Assembly (NCBI GenBank): GCA_027858795.1
Contig: JAQICF010000088.1
Coordinates: 1-11,148 of the forward strand
Direction of reading: 5' to 3'
DNA length: 11,148 nucleotides
Source of the DNA: Candidatus Delongbacteria bacterium
GTDB lineage: Bacteria; Delongbacteria; UBA4055
The translations under genes and the position numbers were made by a program. Each line of letters starts with the position of its first letter. Position 1 is the first letter of the stretch. The notes beneath the pieces were generated by a model. That model did not search any database. It saw nothing but the letters and a program-made list of their open reading frames with translations, and had not been told where the DNA came from. Shown one piece after another: positions 1 to 7,478 of the stretch.

Positions 1-564
1 TTAAACAGCTTGTTCGTTTTTCTGTAAAAATTTCAGCTTTCTTTGATGCTTAATTTTTTTTCTTTTTTTTACGATATATTTATACGTTAAAATATAAATG
101 ATCGGATATGATATGATCCCCAATATCACTCCACCTATCGAAACCATATAAAATAAGGTTAGAAGGTCTTTTCCAAAAACTGCAATATTATGAACTGAGA
201 TCTGAGTGAAAAGGTTCTTGAATGCTTCATATGTAAAATCATGTAAAATAAATATTCTACCAAGAAAATGTACACCGTAGAAAGTAGCTAAAGCGTTGAA
301 AGGGTTTGTGAATATATTAGTGCCAACAATTCCTGCTAATTTATTTGTTCTAAAGAAAGTACACAATACTATGATAGTAAGTGTTTGCAATGGGATTATA
401 GGTAAAAACCCAATAAATATCCCCATTGCAAGTCCGTGAGCGATCCTTTCAGGAGGATCTTCTTTTTTGACCATGAGCAAAAAATAATATTTAAGCATAC
501 GATACATCTTCTTCAAGTAAGGATGTTCTTTTTTATGCTGATATTTTTTTCTTACTGCTGCCAA
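1..564 (-). CDS. DUF2062-family small membrane protein
   Basis: A 187-residue protein whose TAA stop is the first three bases of the window. Visible features: a basic N-terminus; the DUF2062 signature around residues 43-62 (GLAMGIFIGFLPIIPLQTL), a membrane hairpin; a second conserved patch, TNIFTNPFN, at 82-90, matching the family's N-P turn; a hydrophobic segment near 136-160; and a very basic tail. It is probably an inner-membrane protein. The family has no firmly assigned biochemical function, although members often sit beside cell-envelope or glycosyltransferase genes. The start is TTG, with AAAGG about seven bases upstream, a modest ribosome binding site. An ATG at residue 20 is an alternative, but the TTG keeps the usual basic lead-in. 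It is the last gene of the minus-strand block, 78 bp after glyQS, and a repeat element fills that gap. Family call confident; function unknown. Confidence 0.8.
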   Translation of the reverse strand: MAAVRKKYQHKKEHPYLKKMYRMLKYYFLLMVKKEDPPERIAHGLAMGIFIGFLPIIPLQTLTIIVLCTFFRTNKLAGIVGTNIFTNPFNALATFYGVHFLGRIFILHDFTYEAFKNLFTQISVHNIAVFGKDLLTLFYMVSIGGVILGIISYPIIYILTYKYIVKKRKKIKHQRKLKFLQKNEQAV

Positions 565-574
565 TTTATGCCTT

Positions 575-643
575 TTAGAAGTTAGAGGTTAGAAGTTAGA
601 GGTAGGGGCGTAAGGCATTACGCCCGTACTCAGAAGTTAGAAT
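575..643. repeat. Heptamer direct repeats split by a GC-rich palindrome
   Basis: Four perfect-register heptamers (TTAGAAG, TTAGAGG, TTAGAAG, TTAGAGG) occupy 575-602. Two more (TCAGAAG, TTAGAAT) occupy 630-643 and run into the glyQS stop codon. Between them lies a palindrome at 602-629: arms GGGCGTAA (606-613) and TTACGCCC (618-625) with a GGCA loop, extended by GTA/TAC after one G:G mismatch. The palindrome is conspicuously GC-rich against its surroundings. The layout resembles heptameric short tandem repeats and REP-type palindromes scattered in some bacterial genomes. It has no T-tract, so it is not a classical intrinsic terminator, though it could stabilise or attenuate the glyQS-DUF2062 message. 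Confidence 0.8.
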
Positions 644-2049
644 TAATACATGAATTTTTTAATGAAGTAATGTAATAGATCATCTATCATAATTCTTTCC
701 TGTTCCATAGTGTCTCTATCTCTAACTGTTACAGAATTATCCTCAAGGGAATCAAAGTCGAAAGTTATACAATATGGAGTGCCGATCTCATCCTGTCTTC
801 TATATCTTTTACCAATACTTCCGATCATATCAAAATCAATATTCCATCCAAGTTTCTGAACAAGCAGATCAAAGACTTTCTTAGCATCATCTCCAAGTTT
901 CTTTGAAAGAGGAAGGACGGCCATTTTGAACGGTGCAAGAGTTGGGTGTAGTTTTAGAACAATTCGAGTATCGTTTTCTTTTATTTCTTCTTCAGTGTAA
1001 GCATCATTGAGAACGATCAGAGCAGTTCTTTGAACTCCGAGGGAAGGTTCTATCACGAAAGGAACATATTTTTCTTTCTCAGCTTCATCAAAGTAAGATA
1101 GATCTTTACCTGATAGATCAATATGTTGTTTTAGATCGTAATCTGTTCTTGAAGCAATACCGCAAAGTTCTCCCCAGCCGAAAGGATATTTATATTCTAC
1201 ATCTGTAGTAGCGTTTGAATAGAAAGCAAGTTCATCAGTTTCATGATCTCTCATTCTAAGATTTTCCTCTTTTACCCCTAGACTTACGAACCATTTATAA
1301 GTAAAATCTTTCCAATAGTTAAACCAGTCGATTTCTGTTCCGGGTTTGCAGAAGAATTCCATTTCCATTTGCTCAAATTCTCTAGTCCTAAAAATAAAGT
1401 TTCCGGGAGTGATCTCATTTCTAAATGATTTACCCATTTGACAGATACCGAAAGGTATTTTCTTTCTACTGGTAGTTTGAATATTCTTGAAATTTATGAA
1501 TATACCCTGTGCAGTTTCAGGTCTTAAATATATCTGAGCACCTTCTCCTTCTATAACACCCTGTTCTGTTTTGAACATTAGATTAAAGGCCTTTGGCTCA
1601 GTCCAATCTATTTTACCACATTTAGGGCACACAATTTTATTTGTGTTGATAAATTCAAAAAGTTCTTCAGTTGGAGTATGCTCACCTGCCCAATTTTCGG
1701 GGAATATCTCAGTGTTTTTTTCTTCATTCCATTCTTCGATCAGTTTATCAGCTCTGACTCTGGACTTACACTTTTTGCAGTCCATTAACGGATCTGAAAA
1801 TCCACTAACATGACCTGATGCTTCCCAAACTTTAGGATTTAGAAGTATCGCTGAATCTAATTCAACTACATCTGTTCTTTCAGTGATAAATTTCCTGCGC
1901 CAAGCTTGTTTTATATTGTTTATAAGTTCAACTCCTAAGGGACCGTAATCCCAGGTATTTGCTAAACCACCATAAATTTCACTACCAGGATATACAAATC
2001 CTCTTCTTTTCGCTAATGATACGATCTTATCTAATGTTTCTTCTGACAT
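643..2049 (-). CDS. glyQS: Glycyl-tRNA synthetase, alpha2 (single-chain) type
   Basis: A 468-residue class II aminoacyl-tRNA synthetase that charges tRNA-Gly with glycine using ATP in the cytoplasm. It is the homodimeric form found in archaea, eukaryotes and some bacteria, not the alpha2-beta2 GlyQ/GlyS form. Visible: motif 1 region near residues 17-60, beginning [23 protein letters not shown]; two cysteine pairs, C91/C94 and C141/C144, likely a structural zinc site; the RPETAQG glycine/ATP-site block at 176-182; motif 2, FRNE at 209-212 with [13 protein letters not shown] at 221-233; motif 3, EPSLGVQR at 334-341; and a C-terminal anticodon-binding domain from about 368, with HPTLAPFK near its start. 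The length is normal and nothing is missing. The ATG has GGAG seven bases upstream. It lies 84 bp after the binding-fold gene. No T-box leader was recognised. Confidence 0.97.
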   Translation of the reverse strand: MSEETLDKIVSLAKRRGFVYPGSEIYGGLANTWDYGPLGVELINNIKQAWRRKFITERTDVVELDSAILLNPKVWEASGHVSGFSDPLMDCKKCKSRVRADKLIEEWNEEKNTEIFPENWAGEHTPTEELFEFINTNKIVCPKCGKIDWTEPKAFNLMFKTEQGVIEGEGAQIYLRPETAQGIFINFKNIQTTSRKKIPFGICQMGKSFRNEITPGNFIFRTREFEQMEMEFFCKPGTEIDWFNYWKDFTYKWFVSLGVKEENLRMRDHETDELAFYSNATTDVEYKYPFGWGELCGIASRTDYDLKQHIDLSGKDLSYFDEAEKEKYVPFVIEPSLGVQRTALIVLNDAYTEEEIKENDTRIVLKLHPTLAPFKMAVLPLSKKLGDDAKKVFDLLVQKLGWNIDFDMIGSIGKRYRRQDEIGTPYCITFDFDSLEDNSVTVRDRDTMEQERIMIDDLLHYFIKKFMY

Positions 2050-2142
2050 TTCATTCTCCGTATTACCAATATAATTTTTCGATATCTTTTAGTTAAGAAC
2101 TACCAATATAATTTTCAAATAATTATTTTCATATTACCAATC
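2050..2142 (-). repeat. Near-repeated AT-rich motif between glyQS and the upstream gene
   Basis: On the minus strand the 84-bp gap carries AAAATTATATTGGTA twice, with TACCAAT cores on the plus strand at 2064-2070 and 2101-2107. A looser third copy (TACCAAT at 2136-2142) overlaps the last codons and stop of the upstream gene. The spacing is about 35-37 bp, which suggests a small tandem duplication of the 3' end of that gene. No convincing promoter was found, though the AT-rich stretch could hold a weak one. Confidence 0.45.
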
Positions 2143-4296
2143 TATAATTTTTTCTTTGTGTTCGTCTTTATTGTTTTCTCTCTCGATCTTTTCAATGATC
2201 TTACGAGCTCTTTCATTACCCAATTCTGCAGATCTTTTGTATAGAATTAATCCTTTCTTTCGATCTTTAGCGATATACTCACCATCCTCATCTTTTCGTG
2301 AGTAATAAATTATTCCTGTTTCAAGTAAACTTTCTGAATAGTACAAAGGTTGTGATGAAAGTTCTTTAAATAACTCCAGAGCTTTTTCCTTATCATATTT
2401 TGCAACAGATCTGGCTTTTTGAAATTTAATTTCCACATTTTCAGGGTCATCGACTAAAAGTGTATCGTAAAAAGCTACTGCATTCCTATAGCTGTAAAAA
2501 TTGTAGAACGAATCTGCGATCTTTTCATAAAGATCTATAAATATTTCTTTTGGAACAAAACCAACATCTGCTTTGCTATTAATGTCCTCATATTTATTCA
2601 ATGAGGTCAAGAAATTCTTAACAGCCAGTGAATCATCATGTTTTACACTGTAAACATATCCAAGATTATAATATCTTTCAGGTTCAGCAAAAATATTTTC
2701 AGCCTTCTTGTCTGAAAATGAAAGCTTTTTGATTCCCTTTCTTCTCAGAAATGTAAAAAGATCAGATGCAAGATTAGATCTTTTATCATCAAACAGAACT
2801 TTGCCATTTATAGCATTGTATTCTTCAGTTGTTGAAAGGATTCTTTGCAATGATAATTTACTGTTCTCATTCAGAAGGTTCATTATCATTTCCATAACAG
2901 AATACCCATTGATCTCCATTCTCTTTGGATTTCTTTTCTTGTCGTTTCTGAATTTATAAGCGAAGTCATTATACTTTGGATTGTTAACATTATAACTGCT
3001 CTCTTTGATGAAGATCAAGCTGTCAGCATTTTCTGCTAACTTAGTAAGTGTCTTGTTGTCATCCCACCCATAAGTGCCAAGGAAATGTCCTTTGAAATTG
3101 TAGAATGTCATCTGAGGTAGTACTGATTGAACGTCATTATTCTGTACTGGCAAGAAAAACGCATCAATCACACCAACCGGAACAGTTTTGATCGAATCGT
3201 CAGACATATATTTTTCTACATCAAGAGAGTCGATAAGGCATATGTTTTCTCTGAACCTGAGTAATTGCTTACTTAGATTTGATGCATCATAGTACCATTC
3301 AGTTCCTATAATACCACAACCTTTTTCTAAAATAACATCTGTAAAACCCGCAACAGATTCCTTTCCATCTGAATTTAATGGAGCTAAGATCCCAAAAGTC
3401 TTATAATTCAATGAATCAACCGCATATTCAGCCATTTTTCTACTCAGCGTGTAAGAAGTAGTATTCAACTGGAAAATATTCTGTGATATGGAAGAAATAT
3501 CCCTCATCGAAGCTGTAGGGGATACCAATGGTATTTTTTTAACTGAGGCAATTCCTGCAAGAGCAGAAGTTGCATTAGAACGCAACTCGCCTATGATCAG
3601 ATTATATCTGGAGGATTTAAGCCTCTCAGTCACTTTTTTTACCATTGTAGTGATACTGCTTTCTGAGTTGATAACGTCTAGTTTTACCGATTTTCCATTC
3701 TTTAATTTAATCTTTTCAACTGCGTATCTTATACCTCTCAGTATGTCATTACCAACATCTTTATCTTCGCCTGTTAACGGAAGTACAACGAGAATTTTAA
3801 TAGAATTTCCTGCAGCAGCAAGTTCTTTTAAGATTTCTTTGTTAACGATCTTGTCAGACAATTCCAAATAGTCGTCATCAGACAGTAAAAGCTTAATAAC
3901 AGCATGGAGTATTTCTTTAGAATTCTTGGCTAATTTGTTATTAGTCGAATTTAGTAAATTTACAAATATGTTCGTCGCAGTAGTCGTATTCAATAGCTTT
4001 AATTCACTTAAAGCTATGTAATACAATGTTATATCTTTTTGGTTAAAATATGGAGTTTTGTCTAATAATTCTAAAAGAATTCTACGGCTTTTTCGATATT
4101 CTCCAACTTCGTAGAAGCAAACGCCACGGAACATGATCAATTCATCATAGTTTTGCAAAGTGTTATCTAGTCTTTCAGTCAAATCAATAACTCTTTGGTA
4201 GTAACCACTATCATATGATATCTTTATCTTTTCCTCAAGGTCGATCGAGAAAAGCATGGATATTGTTAAGATCAAAACTAGAACTAAATATTTCAT
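2134..4296 (-). CDS. Exported TPR / type 1 periplasmic-binding-fold protein (LpoA-like layout)
   Basis: A 720-residue protein. Residues 1-17 form a hydrophobic signal peptide with no lipobox cysteine. Residues about 20-160 are helical with TPR-like spacing (YDSGYYQRVIDL, RGVCFYEVGEYRKSRRIL). From about 166 to 525 there is a type 1 periplasmic-binding (receptor-ligand) fold: a first strand IKILVVLPLTG, then GNDILRGIRYAVE, NLIIGELRSNATSALA, IPLVSPTAS and FGILAPLNSDG, as in branched-chain amino-acid binding proteins. From about 540 more TPR units follow, ending in a Sel1-like unit near 681-702 (KGLILYKRSAELGNERARKI). No ABC permease or ATPase gene is adjacent. TPR followed by this fold is the plan of LpoA, an outer-membrane activator of a peptidoglycan synthase; that role is an inference. 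GGGAG lies five bases before the ATG, and glmS ends 18 bp upstream. Fold confident, function open. Confidence 0.75.
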   Translation of the reverse strand: MKYLVLVLILTISMLFSIDLEEKIKISYDSGYYQRVIDLTERLDNTLQNYDELIMFRGVCFYEVGEYRKSRRILLELLDKTPYFNQKDITLYYIALSELKLLNTTTATNIFVNLLNSTNNKLAKNSKEILHAVIKLLLSDDDYLELSDKIVNKEILKELAAAGNSIKILVVLPLTGEDKDVGNDILRGIRYAVEKIKLKNGKSVKLDVINSESSITTMVKKVTERLKSSRYNLIIGELRSNATSALAGIASVKKIPLVSPTASMRDISSISQNIFQLNTTSYTLSRKMAEYAVDSLNYKTFGILAPLNSDGKESVAGFTDVILEKGCGIIGTEWYYDASNLSKQLLRFRENICLIDSLDVEKYMSDDSIKTVPVGVIDAFFLPVQNNDVQSVLPQMTFYNFKGHFLGTYGWDDNKTLTKLAENADSLIFIKESSYNVNNPKYNDFAYKFRNDKKRNPKRMEINGYSVMEMIMNLLNENSKLSLQRILSTTEEYNAINGKVLFDDKRSNLASDLFTFLRRKGIKKLSFSDKKAENIFAEPERYYNLGYVYSVKHDDSLAVKNFLTSLNKYEDINSKADVGFVPKEIFIDLYEKIADSFYNFYSYRNAVAFYDTLLVDDPENVEIKFQKARSVAKYDKEKALELFKELSSQPLYYSESLLETGIIYYSRKDEDGEYIAKDRKKGLILYKRSAELGNERARKIIEKIERENNKDEHKEKIIDW

Positions 4297-4314
4297 AATG
4301 CTCCCTTATTAATT

Positions 4315-6153
4315 CTACTCTACAGTAACACTTTTTGCCAGATTCCTAGGCATGTCAACATCCAATCCTCTGGCAGTAGCGATATAATAGGATATTAATT
4401 GAAGTGGAATAACAGTTAATATAGGCATTAACAGATTGGTTGTATCAGGTATTTTGATAACATAATCTGATAAAGCTTCTATCTCTTCATCACCGTAACT
4501 TGCAATAGTGATGATGACCCCATTCCTTGCCTTAACTTCTTTCATATTCGTGATAACTTTTTCATAGATCGCATCTTTTATAGCAATGAATATCACAGGC
4601 ATATCTTTATCTATCAAAGCGATAGGACCGTGCTTCATTTCTGCTGCAGGATAACCTTCTGCGTGAATGTATGATATCTCTTTAAGCTTTAATGCACCCT
4701 CTAAAGCAACTGGGAAATTAAAACCTCTACCAAGGTAAAGAAAATTCTTAGCATCTTTAAATTTTAAGGCTATTTCTTTTACAACTTCAGAGTTGTCAAG
4801 TATTGAATTTACAAGTGTCGGTAATAATTTCATTTCTTTTACTATTTTGTATCCTTCTCTGAAAGACATGTTTTTATGTCTTGCAATATCAACTGTGATC
4901 AAAGCCAGAGTCATAACTTGAGAAGTAAATGCTTTAGTTGAAGCTACTCCTATCTCTGGTCCCGCGTGTAGATACACTCCAGCATCGGTTACTTTTGATA
5001 TGGTTGAACCAACAACATTACAAAGTCCGATAGTATATGCTCCTTTTCTCTTTGCTTCCTTCAAGGCTGCAAGAGTGTCTGCCGTTTCTCCGGATTGAGA
5101 TATTGCGATAACAACTGTTTTTTCAGTAATAATTGGGTCTCGGTATCTGAATTCGGATGCATATTCGACCTCAACAGATATATTTGCGTACTCTTCTATC
5201 ATATATTCCCCGATCAAAGCACTATGCCAACTTGTACCACAGGCAATAATATATATTTTCTCGGCATTTATAAGAGCATCATATACTTTTGGATGTTCTT
5301 TAAGACCACCAAGATTAGTCGTTCCCTCATCAAGAAGAATTCGACCTCTCATAGTATCAATAAGAGTTCTTGGTTGCTGGAATATTTCTTTAAGCATAAA
5401 ATGATCAAAACCGTCTTTTTCGATATCCTGAAGTTCAATATCTATCTTTTCAATATTCTTTTTAAGCACTTTGTTATCAAGATTTTTATGGATTACTTTA
5501 TTTTTTGAAATTATCGCAATTTCTTTATCTTCGAGATATACAACATCATCAGTCTTATTTATGATAGATGAAGGGTCTGAAGCAAAATAATTTTCATTTT
5601 TTCCAATACCAACCAAAAGGGGGGAGCCTAATCTTGCAGCTATCAATTTATCTGGTTCATCTACATGATAAACTCCGATGCCATAAGTCCCCTGTACCTC
5701 TAAAAGCGCTTTATTTACGGCATCTTCAATGCTGTCAGTGTAAAAATATTCGATTAGATTTACCAGTATCTCAGTATCAGTTTCTGAATAAAACTTATAT
5801 CCTTTGGATTCTAATCTTTTTTGCAATGTTATATAATTTTCAATAATTCCGTTATGGACCAGGTAAATCTTTTTATTGTTAGAAATATGAGGATGTGAAT
5901 TATTAACACTTGGTTCGCCGTGTGTTGCCCATCTTGTGTGTGCGATACCAATATTTCCAATTACCGAATCGTCTATGATCTTTTCAAGATCGATAATTTT
6001 GCCGATACTTTTTTTCATTTGGCGTGTTTTTGTTTTTTCATCATAAACCACAATGCCTGCTGAATCATAGCCACGATATTCAACTCTTTTTAGACCTTCG
6101 ACTAAAAAATTAACGCAATCTTTCTTCCCTATATATCCAACTATTCCACACAT
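4315..6153 (-). CDS. glmS: Glutamine--fructose-6-phosphate aminotransferase (isomerizing)
   Basis: A 612-residue cytoplasmic enzyme that makes glucosamine-6-phosphate from fructose-6-phosphate and glutamine. This is the entry step to UDP-GlcNAc for peptidoglycan and lipopolysaccharide. The N-terminal glutaminase domain has the nucleophile Cys2 (MCGIVGY), HTRWATHG at 72-79, HNGIIENY at 100-107 and TDTE at 125-128. Two SIS sugar-isomerase domains follow: about 290-425, with CGTSWHSA, ISQSGETADT and ASTKAFTSQ, and about 460-600, with GRGFNFPVALEGALKLKEISYIHAEG and KHG at 507-509. The C-terminus is LAKSVTVE, with the conserved catalytic lysine at 607. All key residues are present and the length is normal. 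The ATG has GGAG six bases upstream. The stop is TAG. It is the first gene of the minus-strand block, with its own promoter upstream. No glmS ribozyme was recognised in the short leader. Confidence 0.98.
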   Translation of the reverse strand: MCGIVGYIGKKDCVNFLVEGLKRVEYRGYDSAGIVVYDEKTKTRQMKKSIGKIIDLEKIIDDSVIGNIGIAHTRWATHGEPSVNNSHPHISNNKKIYLVHNGIIENYITLQKRLESKGYKFYSETDTEILVNLIEYFYTDSIEDAVNKALLEVQGTYGIGVYHVDEPDKLIAARLGSPLLVGIGKNENYFASDPSSIINKTDDVVYLEDKEIAIISKNKVIHKNLDNKVLKKNIEKIDIELQDIEKDGFDHFMLKEIFQQPRTLIDTMRGRILLDEGTTNLGGLKEHPKVYDALINAEKIYIIACGTSWHSALIGEYMIEEYANISVEVEYASEFRYRDPIITEKTVVIAISQSGETADTLAALKEAKRKGAYTIGLCNVVGSTISKVTDAGVYLHAGPEIGVASTKAFTSQVMTLALITVDIARHKNMSFREGYKIVKEMKLLPTLVNSILDNSEVVKEIALKFKDAKNFLYLGRGFNFPVALEGALKLKEISYIHAEGYPAAEMKHGPIALIDKDMPVIFIAIKDAIYEKVITNMKEVKARNGVIITIASYGDEEIEALSDYVIKIPDTTNLLMPILTVIPLQLISYYIATARGLDVDMPRNLAKSVTVE

Positions 6154-6211
6154 TTTTACTCCGAGATGATGTTCTAATATACTTTATCTATATACCTGAC
6201 ATGACGCTTTA

Positions 6212-6238
6212 TACACTCCGTTAATATATAGGAGTGTA
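6212..6238. promoter_or_regulatory. Inverted repeat over the predicted glmS transcription start (possible operator)
   Basis: Perfect 8-bp arms TACACTCC (6212-6219) and GGAGTGTA (6231-6238) are separated by an AT-only stretch plus one G and one C end base (11 bp). The dyad abuts the -10 box and covers the predicted start site, where a repressor would act. It could also form a 5'-end RNA hairpin if transcription starts slightly upstream. A second, AT-rich dyad (CTATTAAT 6249-6256 and ATTAATAG 6284-6291) brackets the -35 box and is weaker evidence. Confidence 0.45.
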
Positions 6239-6267
6239 AATATAGTCTCTATTAATTCTTAAATCAA
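6239..6267 (-). promoter_or_regulatory. Sigma70-like promoter for glmS
   Basis: On the minus strand, TTGATT (6262-6267) is separated by exactly 17 bp from TATATT (6239-6244), close to the TTGACA/TATAAT consensus. The predicted start near 6232 leaves a leader of about 80 nt before the glmS ATG. It is the best promoter match in the window. Confidence 0.6.
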
Positions 6268-6339
6268 TACAGAATATATAAATATTAATAGGGTAATCTT
6301 TTGGGGTGTATTGACTTACTCACTAAGAAAAGGGTGTGC

Positions 6340-7266
6340 TTAATTTCCAGTTAATAAATAATTTGATAATGCATTTACCACATACCCCATTTTTATATAA
6401 TCAAGCCTATCTGATGTATCAAATCTAGTGTGGTATTCCTTATTCCTGTAGAATGCAGTATTCGTTATCATAAATGCTTTGTACCCCAGATTCCAATAAT
6501 TCAAATGATCGCTGAAATCAATTCCCGGTAGAGAAACAGGTGCTGCAAGTTGTATGCAATTTATTTGATCCAGGGCTTCGGCATGTTCCTGAAAATCATC
6601 AGCAATACTTGATGAGTAAAAATTTGATATTGCTGCTATGAAATTTCCTTTCGATGGATAGAGGAGTTTGAAAATACTTGATGGATAATCCTGTTCTTCA
6701 TTTTCTGTGTAATATCCTATCATATCAATTGCGATCATCTCTTTTACAGACCAATTATTCTCAACACCATACTTAGCAAATTGATAGCTACCCATGTGTT
6801 TAGTTCTGAAGTTAGGAGGCTCTTCAAGTGTAAATGAAACGAATATTATTGTGAAAGGGATCGAATCTGATTTGGAAACAATTCTTATGGTTTCAATTAA
6901 ACCTGCAACTCCTGATGCATTATCATCGGAAGCAGGATACTCACCGCAGGAATCATAATGTGCACCTACAATGATCACTTCTTCTGACCTGCCCTGCAAT
7001 TTGCAATATACATTTTTATATTCAGTATTATTTACTTCATAAGTTTGGAACTTTGGTTCCATTCCGAATTCTTTAAATTTGCCGGCAATATAATTGGCTG
7101 ATGAATCCAGATTGTCAATTTGATTGAAATTTCTTCCATCCAAACTGTCTGCGAGGAAGGTGACAGTCTTAAGTAAATTTTCAGGTACAGCTTTTTCCTT
7201 TATCAATATGTCCGGGCTGCAGGATAGAGATATCAATGCTAATAAAATAATTGGAACAATTTTCAT
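6340..7266 (-). CDS. Secreted M28-family zinc metallopeptidase
   Basis: A 308-residue exported hydrolase, probably a zinc aminopeptidase. The N-terminus is a signal peptide ending LISLSC, so Cys16 may be lipidated; however, the -3 residue is Ser, an imperfect lipobox. Metal-site blocks in order: GAHYDS (His103), SDDNASG (Asp114/115), LEE (Glu148/149, catalytic base and ligand), IDMIGY (Asp181) and EYHTRFDTSD (His279). SDHLNYW (Asp253, His254) is a typical extra M28 block. All expected ligands are present and the length suits a minimal M28 catalytic domain. The ATG has GAGGT five bases upstream. It is followed by 186 bp before glmS, which has its own promoter, so it is probably a separate unit. 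It is divergent from the alkaline phosphatase. Substrate not predictable; some M28 relatives are glutaminyl cyclases. Confidence 0.88.
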   Translation of the reverse strand: MKIVPIILLALISLSCSPDILIKEKAVPENLLKTVTFLADSLDGRNFNQIDNLDSSANYIAGKFKEFGMEPKFQTYEVNNTEYKNVYCKLQGRSEEVIIVGAHYDSCGEYPASDDNASGVAGLIETIRIVSKSDSIPFTIIFVSFTLEEPPNFRTKHMGSYQFAKYGVENNWSVKEMIAIDMIGYYTENEEQDYPSSIFKLLYPSKGNFIAAISNFYSSSIADDFQEHAEALDQINCIQLAAPVSLPGIDFSDHLNYWNLGYKAFMITNTAFYRNKEYHTRFDTSDRLDYIKMGYVVNALSNYLLTGN

Positions 7267-7354
7267 TTTTACCTCTAATTTTATTGCACTTAACTGGTCA
7301 GATAAACGTATTAAATGTCGTCTAGTCTTCGTACAGCATCAGTAATGAAATATT

Positions 7355-7383
7355 AATGTATTTGTATAATTACTAATTTGCAA
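7355..7383 (-). promoter_or_regulatory. Weak candidate promoter for the M28 peptidase
   Basis: Minus strand: TTGCAA (7378-7383), 17 bp, TACATT (7355-7360). Each box matches the consensus at four of six positions, in the right place for the peptidase gene. In such an AT-rich spacer this could be chance. Confidence 0.25.
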
Positions 7384-7386
7384 GGA

Positions 7387-7392
7387 TATAAT
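7387..7392 (+). promoter_or_regulatory. Perfect -10 box (TATAAT) upstream of the alkaline phosphatase
   Basis: TATAAT lies about 9 bp before the leader hairpin and would start transcription near 7399. No good -35 is present: TTGTAT at 7362-7367 is 19 bp away. That would fit an activator-dependent promoter, but I could not recognise a Pho box. Confidence 0.3.
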
Positions 7393-7400
7393 TATCGTTT

Positions 7401-7428
7401 AGGAATGCAAATATGCGTTCCTTTTTTT
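7401..7428 (+). terminator. Hairpin plus T-tract in the alkaline phosphatase leader
   Basis: AGGAATGCA (7401-7409) pairs with TGCGTTCCT (7414-7422) through nine pairs, one of them a G:U wobble, around an AATA tetraloop. Seven T residues run 7422-7428. This is the form of an intrinsic terminator on the plus strand, yet no plus-strand gene precedes it in the window. It therefore sits in the 5' leader of the phosphatase and could be an attenuator or a 5'-protective hairpin. Confidence 0.55.
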
Positions 7429-7478
7429 ATTTTAATTACATATATTTAACCATAATTAAATCACTATCCGGAGGAATC

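Noticed and set aside
602..629. Palindrome as an intrinsic terminator of glyQS
   Set aside because: There is no T-tract on the downstream side in the direction of transcription, so the terminator form is incomplete.
2050..2133. T-box leader upstream of glyQS
   Set aside because: The gap is 84 bp, too short, with no T-box sequence or terminator hairpin.
3488..3871. Plus-strand open frame of 127 codons inside the binding-fold gene
   Set aside because: It is a shadow of the well-supported minus-strand gene.
5095..5846. Two plus-strand open frames inside glmS
   Set aside because: They are shadows of a complete, clearly conserved glmS; no ribosome binding sites and unusual composition.
6154..6238. 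glmS ribozyme in the glmS leader
   Set aside because: The leader is only about 80 nt and shows no recognisable ribozyme core; one dyad alone is not enough.
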